This document shows positions 32,898 through 44,481 of a stretch of DNA of 64,000 nt, piece after piece. Position 1 is the first letter of the stretch. The number at the start of each line of letters is the position of its first letter. The stretch comes from Prorocentrum cordatum (Eukaryota; Sar; Dinophyceae; Prorocentrales; Prorocentraceae): positions 79,514 through 143,513 of the forward strand of contig CAUYUJ010021176.1 in assembly GCA_963575745.1 (NCBI GenBank), given 5' to 3'. Under the pieces are notes generated by a model. It was given only the letters and a program-made list of their open reading frames with translations, did not search any database and was not told the DNA's origin. Position numbers and translations under genes: made by a program.

Positions 32898-33457
32898 AAC
32901 CACCACTACCACCACCACCGCCACCACTACCACCACCACCACCAACCCACCACACAACCACCACCACAACCACAGCCAACACAACCACCACAAGCACTAT
33001 CACCACAACGCACCATCACCACAACAACCACCACAAAAACACACTACAACTACCACCACCACCACAATCTACCACGCCACCACCACCACCGCCACAACCA
33101 CCACCACTACCAGCAGGACGACCCACCAGCACCACAAACCACCACACCACCACCACCATCACCGCAACCACCACCAGCACCACCTTCACAAACCACCACC
33201 ACCACAACCCACCACCACCACCACCACAAACCACCACAACATCCCCACAATACCACCACCACCACCACAACCCACCACCACCACCACAAACCACCACCAA
33301 ACAACCACCACACCACCACCACCACCACCACCCACCACCATAACCACCACCACCACAACAAACCACCACACCACCACCACAACCACAACCACCACCATCG
33401 CCACCACCACCACCGCCACCACCACCAACACCACAACCCATCACCACCACCACCACC
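32898..33457. repeat. CCA/CAC trinucleotide block, unit III
   Basis: 560 bp with a few substitutions (for example CAACAACC near 33020 and AGCAGGACG near 33111). The upstream flank is shorter because one GCCGGTGCCGGCG copy is missing. Confidence 0.9.
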
Positions 33458-33633
33458 GTCGTCCTCGTCGACGCTCCCCGCCGCCCCTGCCCGCCGCCGC
33501 AGGCGCCGGCGCCGGCCCAAAACAAAACATCGTCGCCCCCGCCGCCGCCGCCAACCGAGGAGAAGGAGAGGGGAAACGTAGGGGGGGTCTCGTGCCACCC
33601 CCCCCCGTCCAAGCGACCACGGACCGCGATTTT

Positions 33634-34221
33634 CGTATGTATGTATACATACATGTATGTTTGCGTGTGTATGCGTACGCATGTATATGTGTAGGTGGAT
33701 AGGTCGATGGGCAATACTATATGTATGTATGTACGGATGTATGTGGCATACATGTATGATTGAATGATTGCATGTGTATGTATGAATACATGGTTGCATT
33801 AATGTGTGTGCATGTATGTGTTTATGGAAATATTCACGTAATCGTGTGTATGTAAATCACACATGTAACGTATGTACTGTATGAAGTGGATGTATGATAT
33901 TGTGTATATGTGAATGGATTGCTGTACGGGCGTACGTAGGTTTATACGTATGTAAAAAAGGCCGCGTGTGTATGTGTACGTATATACGCACGCACGGTCG
34001 CGCGTACGTACATACGTACGTATGTGTGTACGTATATGGTTATGAACGTTTGCATGTACGAACGTATGTATGTATGCATGTATGCCTAATAAGGAGGCCG
34101 GCAGACATGCGTGTATATATGTCTGTATGCATGTATGTGTCTACATGTATTCATGTATGTATGCCTGCATGAATGTATGTATGTGCATGCATATGTATGC
34201 GTATGTGCGTATGTATGCATA
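33634..34221. repeat. TATG/TACG alternating repeat tract, unit III
   Basis: Counterpart tract, the most diverged of the four, with several substitutions and small length changes (GTGTGCATG near 33805 and GTAAAAAAGG near 33952). Confidence 0.88.
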
Positions 34222-35863
34222 CTTGCTTGTGCGCAAATGCGCCAACGCTCCAAACATTTATTCCGATTTGAGAGGCACGGCGCCGCGCGAATGCAGCGCA
34301 AACGTTGCGCTGGAAGGGCGCGGCAATTCGTGTCCCCTGGACAGGCGAGAACAGCCGCGCCCCCGTGCGAACCCCGATCCCGCGCAGGGCGCACTCCCGC
34401 TGACAATGGTTCCCCTGGGAAGCTGTTTCTTGCGCGGGACGTCCTGGGCGGTCTGCCCATCGGCGGTTCCTTCGGACGATGCCCGGAACCACAGAGAAAC
34501 CGTTTGTCATGGGATGTTCCCGGCGATTTGCCCACTTTCGGTTTCTTCGGAGCGGGCCCGAAGACCTCGACTCGAGAAATACGTTTTTGCAAAGAGACCC
34601 AAGCGGTTTGCACACGTCCGGGTCGTTCGAACAGGGCCCGGATTTTTTGTTGGACGCAAAACCTATGGGATTTGGCCACTTTCAGGTCGGCCGATAAACT
34701 GTTCGGGTCGTCGCATGACCGAGCCCGAAAGTTTTTGTCGAGTGCTCATTTTCGGGTCAATACACCGTATGGGATTAAACATTTCAAATTGGGACGGGGA
34801 ACCCGATCCCGCGACCCTGGGCGGGGGCAAGGCTCTGCCCTTGCATTGTACTGGGCCCCTCCGGCCAAACGGGGCGCTGGGCTGCCCGTCGGCGCGCCGA
34901 CTATGCCCTCGCGACATCGCCCCCGTCCACCCTCGGGCCCCGCGAGTCGTATCCTGCGCGCGCCACCCCAGATGGCCGCGGCGAGCACGGTGGCGAAATT
35001 GGGGGAACTTTCGGATCGGCGCAGTATGTATGTTTGTATACATTACAAACTAGAGCCATGCGCGCGCTTCACGCGCGCTTAGGTTCCGTTGTGCCAATCA
35101 GCGGATAGGCACGCACACCACCCAACCAAAATCGCCACGCGGGAACACCATCGCAAACGTGAACACACACAGTTTATTCCTTCTCCGTGCCGCCGTGCAC
35201 GGAACGAGCGTGTCCCAAATCCCCTGAGCCTCAATCCTCGATCAAGAGGGCTCGTGAAGGGCCCGGACTCCAAAATTGCAGATCTCCATGGGTTTGCCGA
35301 AAGTTGGAAGGGGTCGGGCGGCCCAACCAGCAGCTTCGCCTAAGGCGAAGCCCAGATCCAACTCTGTTGTACCGCAGCAGCGATAGCCCCAGAAGTAGAA
35401 GATCGTCGCGGGAACGACGGGCCATCTCCAGCGAAAGTGCTTTCGGTCTCGATAGCAAGCGGCGCGCCTCCCAACGAGGTGCAGTCGTATCTTGGCGGTC
35501 GGCCGGCCACGGACAGACGCTCGCTATCTCTCGCTTTTGCCCCAGCCCCCTTTATTGGAGTCGGGGGGGGTGCGATGCGTCAGTCCGCCGCCCGCTAAAG
35601 GCAACACTAAAGGCAGTCGCTACAGGCAAACTCAAATGGAAAGTGAACCCGGGCGCAAGTACCCCTGCGCGCAACTTGCCTTGCGAGCGAATCGTTCTGC
35701 AAACGAATACTCGCCAGGCGGCCTCAAACGGCGCTGTCTGGCCAGCCCGGCATGGAGCATGACGCTTTAAGTCGCGCGTGAAGGATTGCGTTCCTCTCGT
35801 GACCTGTGAGAGCATACTTACGCAGGCCGCGGGATTTTCCTCTTGAGCCCCACATGTCGGAAG
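34222..35863. other. Spacer, unit III counterpart
   Basis: Same content with scattered substitutions. The GCTTCGCCT inverted repeat is at 35333-35351. No gene seen. Confidence 0.6.
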
Positions 35864-36137
35864 CCACCCCCTCCTCCTCCCACCTCCTCCCTCCTCCTCC
35901 CACCTCCTCCCTCCTCCTCCTTCCTCTTTCGTCCGTCCGCCTCCCTCTCTCTCCTCCCTCCTCCTCCTCCTCCTCCTCCTCCTCCTCCTCATCCTCCTCC
36001 TCCTCCTCCTTTCCTCGTCCTTCCTCCTCCCCCCCTCTCTTCCCTGATTGTTCCTCCTCTCTTCCCCCTTGCGCCCCCTCTGTTCCCATCCCACCTCCTC
36101 GTGCCTCTTCCCTCATCTTTCCCCTTTCATCCTGGGA
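35864..36137. repeat. CCTCCT polypyrimidine tract, unit III
   Basis: Longer core of CTC triplets than units I and II (about 35950-36010). Confidence 0.85.
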
Positions 36138-36429
36138 AGAACCCCCATCCCCCGTAGAATCATAGCATGGGTCTGCAGATTCACAACTCCGTGCATAGCA
36201 TGCTGCTTCACTTGCGGTGCTCCGCGGATCCCATTTTCCCTGGGTCCCGGATGTTAATTATTATTATATAGTTATTCCCGGGAAATAAATGGATCCATCG
36301 TTTTTTTCATACACAAGAAACTGGATCCGCGCAACACAGAAATATGATCCACGAAACTCCCCCACACCCGAAAAGGGATCACATTGGACCCATTGGTGTT
36401 CTCATTTTTTCTAATCCAAGAGGAAAAAC

Positions 36430-37598
36430 TTTCGGCCTGGGGATGTATCTTGTCAATGCTCCCTTTGGTGTGACCGTCCGTTGTCATGTCGCTAGTGTCA
36501 CACCAGTGTATACTATGCGCGATACCTCGCTCCATCATCTGTCGTGCACAACTGATGTGTCCAAAAAGAGTGCACTCGGTTGGTTCTTCAGGTCTTTGCA
36601 TGGCAAGGACTTCAAGACAGATTCAGCATCCATGGCCAAAGTGACCTTAATGCTCAGGCTCCCCATCCCCAGTATATCCTTCCACTGAGTGGGTGTCAGC
36701 GGCCCAGCGTGGATTTCGTGCAGCGTGGCAATCGCGGGTTAGCAGTCCTCCGAGTTTTGGGCTGCTGCTCGTGTTTCTGCGGAGTAGCTCGAGCGGGCCT
36801 GCAAGCGGCGCGACTTGAAATGCGCATCGATAAAATAGACGACAGGCGCACCAGCAGGCGCGCTTCCATGCCGTAGCAAGTTTGCCCCGCGAATGCAATT
36901 GCCCTTGACCTCACCATCAGCGTCTCCGCTCAGACGTCGGTAGCCGGAGTCGCCGTGCAGGTCGACCTCACCCGTTGGAGTCATTGATTGAAAGAAAATC
37001 TTCTTAGGGCAGGCCTGCAACTTCCTGGTGATCGCGTTCAGTCGTCGCACCTGTATGTTGTTCGGTTCTTGGTCGCGCTGTAGGACAACGACATATACCA
37101 TCAACAACTCCTGTGTGATTGAAACGCACGCCAACGCGCCTCCGAGGCTGACCAACATGTCAGTAACCGTCGTTGGTGCCTTGGCGTCAGCGTCTGCACT
37201 GGCGGGTTCGGGATATTGCACTGAACGGAGCTGTTTGATGTAATCATCTTGATCAAGTGTGAGGTGGCCGCCCCCATCCCTGGTATACCTCGCAGCACAA
37301 TTTGTGTGCGCATGTTTGTCGAGTTGCATTTCCACGAGAATCCCCGACGCACTTGAAGCACCTGTCGATGGTGACCTCGGCACCGGCCACGTTGATATCA
37401 TCGACGTGCTTGGCCGTGATCAAGTTGTTGATTGTCTCGAACCCCCCATCGTAGGACGTGGGTCTCAGGCTCTCAGGTGTCCTTCGGCGTCAACTTGTCG
37501 GCCTCTGACTCGGGCGGGCTTCGCGTCGGCCTAGCTCTTCCAAGGCTCGCGCCGGTTGGTCATCCTGTCGTAGTCGGCGTGGGTCTGGGCGAACTCTT
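36430..37598 (-). mobile_element. Ty1/copia remnant, unit III
   Basis: Same fragment. CDTSDMTTDGHTKG is kept and runs into a different tail because of a small deletion near 36450. Base changes near 37281 (CCCTGGTATACC) and 37144 distinguish it from units I and II. Confidence 0.85.
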
Positions 37599-38005
37599 TG
37601 AAATCCCACCAGCCCTTTGGGCGTGAGTGGTTTAGAGAGCCCGCTCTGTTCTCAACCCCCTTCTTCCCCTTCGGGGAGGGGTTTACCCCTCCCCATACCG
37701 CCTCCCCCTGGGCCTGGAGAGGGGCTCCCGCGGGTCGCCAGGGGGGTCTTTTTCGACTCCTGGGAGGGTCAAAAAACGACGACCCTCACGAGGATTGTGG
37801 CCCCGACGGGGGGGCCGAGTTTGGCCCCTCTCCTCTTCTTTGAAGCCAAAATCATTGACTTTACTACGGTTTGGGCCCAATTTTGGCTTCCTGATGGGGG
37901 CCGCGCTCATCTTCCTTCATAGCAGAATCATTGATTTTACGAAGGTTTTGGGCCCATTTTGTCCTTCTCAGGGGGCAGCGCTCCTTTGCGCTTCAGAGGA
38001 GGTCG

Positions 38006-38218
38006 CAAGAGGCCGCAAGATGGCCCCAAGAGGCCCCCAGGAGCCTCCCAAGAGGCCCCCAAGAGGCCCCCAAGAGGCCCCAAGAGGCCTCCAAGAGGCC
38101 CCAAGAGGCCCCCAAGAGGCCCCAAGAGGCCCCAAGAGGCTCCCAAGAAGCCCCCAAGAGGCCCCCAAGAGGCCCCCAAGAGGCCCCAAGAGGCTCCAAG
38201 AGGCCCTTAAGAGGCCCC
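38006..38218. repeat. AAGAGGCCCC minisatellite, unit III
   Basis: Counterpart with a higher share of 10-bp units (CCCAAGAGGC) near 38090-38140. Confidence 0.9.
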
Positions 38219-38632
38219 ACGAGGAGCCCGAGCGACTCACACCAGGACGAGGGGCCCGAACGACTCACACCACGCAGAGCCCGAACGACTCACACCACAA
38301 GGAGGGGCCCGAACGACCCACACCAGGACGAGGCGCCCGAACGACTCACACCACGAGGAGCCCGAACGACTCACACCACGACGAGGGCCCCGAACGACTC
38401 ACGCCACGAGGAGCCCGAACGAGTCACACCAGGAGGAGGGGCCCGAACGACTCACACCAGGACGAGGGGCCCGAACAACTCACACCACGAGAAGCCCGAA
38501 CGACTCACACCAGGACGAAGAGCCCGAACGACTCACACCACGAAGAGCCCGAACGACTCACACCAGGAAGAAGGGCCCGAACGACTCACACCAGGACGAG
38601 AAACCCCAAACGACTCAAACCACGAGGAGCGC
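38219..38632. repeat. CGAACGACTCACACC minisatellite, unit III (about 15 copies)
   Basis: Order of variants as in unit II. Confidence 0.9.
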
Positions 38633-38830
38633 TTTCTCCCCCTCCTCCTCCGCCTCGCCCTTCGCCCGCCCCCCCCACAAGGAGGATGTGCAAGGAGGCG
38701 GGGGGAAGGAGGGACAGGGGAGATATGCGGGGCCAAGCGGACACACGCCCGAAAAACACGACTGTCGGCATGCTTCGCGAGAGTTGCTGCTGCGAGATGG
38801 GCTGGCGGGGATGCGCGAAGCGTAAAGAAT

Positions 38831-39801
38831 TCATCTTCGCGTGCTGGTCGAGAGCCATTGTCTCGAAGCTGAGCCGCTTCTCGGTGCTTGCGCAGTCATG
38901 CTTGGAGCGCTTGTCCTAGTAGTTCCGCTCCTGAAGCTCGTCGTAGGCGATGTCGGCGGTGCGCTTGAGGCTCCAGCGCCACTTGACGACCGCTCGCGCG
39001 GTGGCCCGCGCGCGGTCAACGCCCTGCACCACGGCGGCGCAAGTTGACGAACTGGTTGGCCATGTGGGGGGGCATCTCGAGGGGCTGATCGGCTGGCGCG
39101 CCGGGTGAGAACTCGTCGCCCCGCTTCTCGACGGGTTCGAAGCCCTTGCTGATCGGCAGCGCGAGGTCGTGGAGGCGGAGGAGCTCGGATGGGGATCTCG
39201 GGGCGGGCCTCGCCAGCGCGCTCGGCGTAGGAGCTGGAACTGAGGCGCCGGGCGCTCTCGGGGCCGAGCTCGATGTCCTTCTTCTTGGCAAGCTCGAGCA
39301 TCTTCGACTCGAAGCTCGGCGCGAGCCAGAAGTGGTTCTCGGGCGGCCCCCCGCGATTCTCGAAGACGTCGCAGAGGCGGGCGTCTTTTTCGCAGTAGGT
39401 GTTGCAGAAGAGCGCCAACGCCAGCTCGACGCGCCTGTTGCACATCCGGTTGAAGACGCGCCCGCGCTCGATGCTCTTGAGAGACCCGCCGTTGCATGCC
39501 ATCTCGGAGGCAGCGCGCTGGGCGCTCGCCGATCACAAAGCGCAGTCCACCTTGAAAGAGCAAGCCGTCATTCTTGCTGCGTCAGTGCCTTGCGCGCAAG
39601 ATTGACACCGGCGCATCTCGGCAATCGAGATCCTGTCCGCGACGAAGGACAACTCGTCGAGGATACTCTCGCTCTGCTTGGCCATGCGCTCCAGAATCTC
39701 GTTCGAGCTCGGGCTCGCGACCCCTTGCGGCGCCGCGACAGGCTGGGTCGCCGCCTGGGCGCGCTCGGTGGCCTGCCTGGGACATGGCCGAGGCTCGCGA
39801 C
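38831..39801 (-). pseudogene. Decayed GC3-rich ORF of unknown family, unit III
   Basis: Counterpart with the same TGA, both frameshifts and the TAG. Substitutions include an Ala-to-Val change just before the TGA. Confidence 0.55.
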
Positions 39802-40551
39802 GCACTCGTGGGGAACGACGCGGGGGGGGGGAGGCACCGGGGGGAAACGTCGACCTGGAATCGGCGATGCATCGGCGATGCGCGCCCCGACACGAATCCG
39901 CGCGGTTCTGGGCAGGTTCGGGCCATCGAAGCACTCTCTGCGATCAATGGGCGATTGGGAACCGATGCGCCCCCTCATGACTTACCCCCCCAATCGTTGC
40001 CCCTGGGGGAGGCGCAGTTCGGCGCCTCGAAGAGGCTCGAAAGCATGGAGTCTCGGAGACTCGGGGAAGCTCGGGCGCGGGCAATTGCGGGGGGAGAGGA
40101 GGGGGGTGGGGGGCAGGGGGAAGAGGCGGAAGAAGGGTCATGAATCGTGTGAGGGATGCGCTAAGCAAGTAACTCCAATGCTCTGTCTGCTCCAAAAACG
40201 CACGCGGCAGCCCCCGCGGCCCTGCCGCGCGATCCCGACTCGGGAACGGCTGAGACACTGAGAATCCCATGGCCCTGCCGCTCGTTCGTGGCTTGGGAAA
40301 ACTGAAGTGGCGAGAGCCCCACAGCCCTGCCACGCGCTCGCGATTGCGGAAGCTGACATGGTGATGGCCGTGCTCGGTGCTTGTGATGTCGTTGCAAGTT
40401 AACATAAGAGAGTAGCAACTTCGATGTGCAACTTCCCCTGGGGATTATCAAGTTCGGCTGCCGCGCCATTCCCCACGCTGAAATCCCACTGACATGCGAT
40501 AGAAAGATGGGGCATCGCTTTTATTTTTTTTTTGGGGGGGGGGGGGCATTT
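39802..40551. other. Spacer, unit III counterpart
   Basis: The double palindrome is reduced to a single GATGCATC core near 39862-39880 by loss of one GATGCATCGCC step. Extra T residues precede the G-run near 40521-40546. Confidence 0.55.
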
Positions 40552-42646
40552 TTATCGCGGGCGCCCAGTGAATTGCCCTGCGACGCCTGCTCCGAGCTCT
40601 GAGACGGCAGGGGCCTTGGCGAGAGCCGCTTCGGGATCGTCGGTTCGCTCGAGGTCAGGCTGGCCCCCCTCGCGGATAGACCCGCAGCCCCCGCCGCCCG
40701 TCCCTGCGCTAGCCCTCGGAGGAGACGATGGCTCTGGCCGCCTGGGGGAATGCCATCTCTGCAATGGCCCGCGATGCCGACGACGCCCCCAGCCCAAGGG
40801 AATGCGCGTCTCTGGCCCCCCCGGGGGACGCCGCCCCAATCGTTCCTGATGCCGTAGGCTCCGCGACGGTAGGGGCCTTGGCGAGAGCCGCTCTGAGATC
40901 GGCGGTCCGCGCGAAGATAAGCCGATCTCCCTCGCGGTTCGACCCGGGCCCCCCCCCCCCCGCTCGTCTCCGCAAGCGGCGCCTGGGTCGAGGTCTCCGC
41001 GGCCGGCGCCCCCGAGCCTCCAGCCCACCCCGCCGGGGCCCAGCGGACCGAACGAAGGGCCCCAGCTTCCCCGAGACCTCCGCCAGCGCCGTCGCGGTCC
41101 TGTCGGGCCCCCCCTCGACTGCGTCTCCTCCGAGGGCGCCCCCGCCAAAGCAAATCCACCGTGGCCCCCCGACTCCCCCTTGACGACCCCAGGCTGCGTC
41201 GCGCGCGCCCGCCGCCAGACGCAGGCAGCACGCGGGCGGGAGGTCGCGGGCGAAGGGGCCGAGACTGGCGGCAGCTTCAACCTCTGCGGGGTTCGGCCCA
41301 CCATCCTTCTGCCCGCACGCGCCGACGAAGACGCGGGCTCTCCCTGACGCCGAGCGGCCAGGCTGGCCAAACATCACGCAGAGCTCGCCGACCGCGACAG
41401 GCGCCTTGCCCAAGGCGCCGCGGAGCTGCGCGGGCGCGGCGGATCTCCTCGCCCGCCGCCGGCCGCCCCCGCACGTTGGCCACCCGCTTGACGGGCGACT
41501 GACTTGCAGACGCAGCAGCAGGCTGCGCGCTCGCAGCCGCGCCCCCCTCCTCTCGAAAAAAAAGCCACTGCTTGGCTGCCGCCTGGGGCTGGGTCTCCTT
41601 CGCTGGTCTCACTCTTCCTGCCCCCGAGGCGGGCCGCGCGCTGGCGCTGCTCCTCCATGGCGGCCCGGGCTTTCTCCGGAGCGCCCTTGAAGGTGCTGGA
41701 GAGGGCCGCCTGGATCTCCTTAGCAGCCGTCTGCTTGCGCTGATCCAATTCCTCGCGATCCGCGGTCTCCAGGTCGTAACCGCCCGAATGAATCGCCCGT
41801 GCCGAGGAAGTCGCCCACCGCGAAGATCTGCTCCAGTTGACGAGATCCCTGCGCCAACTCGCGGACTCTGATGGCAGGTGGCGCCGCCGCCCCGCCGCTG
41901 GGGCGGAGTCGACGCGGATCTCAGCCAGAGCCTGGTGCACCTCCGCGCCGGCATGCTGCAGCTGGCGATGCAGTTCAGCGGTGCTGCCGACCAGATCCTC
42001 GACACCTTTTCAGTTGTCCAGCTTGCCCAACTCTGCACCGAACTTCGTCTCCAAAGCTGCCTGGCGCTGCTCCGCGCTCTGCCATCTCTGGCGGGCCGTC
42101 GGAGCCTGGGGGGGGCGCAGGCGCCCTCGCCGCCAGAGCCCTGTTGCGTTCGGCGCCCTCTGCATCGCCGGCCACGTCGGCCAGAGCGGCCAGCACCTTG
42201 CACTTGTCGAGGGGCAGAATGGCCACTGGACCAGGCGGAAGAGCTGCCTTGTCGGCCGTGTTCGCGTCGGTGCCCGCGCCGCGTCCTCCTCCGCGGCATC
42301 CCCGCCCGAGTTTGCTACCTGTTCCTTCTCCCTCGGCGACTCTGGCTCCGTCGATCTCGGCGGTGCTGCGCCTGGGGAAGCTCCCGCAGCGCTTGCAGCA
42401 CAACGCGCCTTTGGGATGCATGCTGCAGCCACAGGCGGGGCAAACCACCACGTTGGCCTTAGTACTCTGGGTATGCCATGTCTCCTCAACAACGACGACG
42501 ACGACGACGAGGACGACGACAGCGATGGGGACCACGGGCACAGGCGATGCCGAACGACGAAGAGGACGAATGCACATCCAGGCATGGCGTGGGGGCCGCG
42601 GCCTCAAACATTGAGGCATGGTAACAATTTTTCTCACGCCAACCAA
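40552..42646 (-). pseudogene. Decayed zinc-ribbon/coiled-coil ORF, unit III
   Basis: Counterpart with an extra GAC triplet in the Val-rich run and a GAATGAATCG four-base insertion near 41790 that shifts the coiled-coil frame. The zinc-ribbon cysteines are kept. Confidence 0.5.
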
Positions 42647-42787
42647 ATCTTATACCTCTTCATGTCTTGTTTTTGGTTTCCGGATCTCGGTGCCCAGATC
42701 TGCGCCCATCTAACTTTTTTCAGCGCCCGCCTTTTCGTTCCTCCGATTCGGCCTCGCGGAGGGTGCCGCGGGCGGGGCTCGGGGGCT

Positions 42788-43317
42788 AGGCGCAGAGAGC
42801 CACGGCGCGGGGGTTCCGCCCTGGCGCCGGGGGCGCGGGAGGGGGGGGTGCGACGCGGGATAAAGCGTTCGTGGCGGAGGGGGCATTGAGCGGGGCCCCC
42901 GCTGGGGCGCTGGGGGCGCGGGGGGCTCGGGGCAGATAGGGGGCAAACAAACCTACCTCGCTTTTGACCACCCTCGCTTCCAAAAGATACCTAGCGATGC
43001 CAAACTACGGCCTGTACTGGTCAGGCCGCTTGACGAGGAGGCGCGTGGTATGACTTGGTTTTGTCTGGAAGCGAAAGCGGGGTTGGTAATTCACGCTCTG
43101 AGCAGAGAGCCGCGGCGCGGGGGCCCCACTCTGGCGCTGGGGGCGCGGGGGGGGGGGCGACGCGGAATGCAAAGTGTTCGTGGCGGGGGGGGCAGTGGGC
43201 GGGGTTCCTGCCGGGGCGCTGGGGGCGCGGGGGGGCTCGGGGCAGAGAGCCACGGCGCGGGGGCCCCACTCTGGCGCCGGGGGCGCGGGGGAGGGGGGGG
43301 CGACTCGGAATCAAATG
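42788..43317. repeat. About 150-bp GC-rich repeats, unit III
   Basis: Same arrangement. The AAATAAACC step near 42950 is shortened. Confidence 0.7.
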
Positions 43318-44481
43318 GTCGGAACTCTAGACACCCTGTGCAAGATAATAAAAATGTAGGGGAATAAGGGATCGGGGCGGATGGGCGCGCCGTGCTGAAA
43401 TAAAAAGATCGGGGCATAGGGGCGCGCGGGCTGGCGGGCAGGGGGGATGCGGAAAGGGAGTGCGCCGTGCCGAAATAAAAAAAAGGGGCAGAGAGATGCG
43501 CCGTGCCGAAATAAAAAGTGTCGGGGCGGAAAGCGCGCTGGCTGGCGGGTGGTGGGGGGCGGAGGGGGCGCGCCGCGCCGAAAAAATGGTGCCGGGGCGG
43601 AAGGGTAAATAAAAAGGCCGGGGCTGAGGGGGCGCGCGGGAGGGGGGGGGCGTGCCGAAATAGAAAAGTCGTGGCGGAGGGGGCGCGCTGGCTGGTGGAC
43701 GGGGGGATGCAGGGGAGGGGGGGGCGCGCCGAAATAAAAATGTCGGGGCGGGGGGGCGCGCTGGCTGGCGGGTGGGGGATGCGGAGGGGGCGCGCCGCGC
43801 CGAAAGAAAGTTGTCGGGGCGGACGGGCGCGCCGTGCCGAGATAGAGGGGTCGGGGCGGAGGGGCGCGATGGCTGGCGGGCGAGGGGGGGAATGCGGAGG
43901 GGGCGTGCCGTGCCGGAAATGAGAAGTCGGGGCGGAGAAGTGCGCCGTGCCAAAATAAAAGTGCCCGGGCGGAGGTCGCGCTGGCTGGCGGGCGGGGGGG
44001 CGCGGGCGGGGCGCGCCGTGCCGAAATAAAAAGGTCGGGGCGGAGGGGTGCGCCGCGCCGAAATAAAGACATCGGGGCGGAGGGGCCGCGCCGCCAGGGG
44101 GGGGCTGCCGGAATAACAAAAAGTCGGGGCGGAGGGGGTGGCTGGCGGGCGGGGGGGATGCGGGGGGGGGGCGCCGTGCCGAAATAAAAAGGTCGGGGCG
44201 GAGGGGGCGCGCTGGCTGGTGGGTGGGGGGATGCGGAGGCGGTGCGCCGTGCCGAAATAAAAGGGTCGGGACGGAGGGATGTGCCGTGCCGAAATAAACT
44301 GATCGGGGCGGAGGGAGCGCGCTGGCTGGTGGGCGGGGGGGATGCGGAGGGGATGTGCCGTGCCGAAATAAAAAAGGGGTTCGGGGCGGAAGGGCGCGCT
44401 GGCTGGCGCGCGGGGGGATGCGGAGGCGGTGCGCCGTGCCGGGATGAAGAGGTCGGGACGGAGGGGTGTGCCTTGCCGAAA
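43318..44481. repeat. Large GC-rich minisatellite, unit III, left part
   Basis: Left part of the minisatellite, interrupted after TGCCTTGCCGAAAA at 44481 by the unit III-specific insertion. Confidence 0.88.
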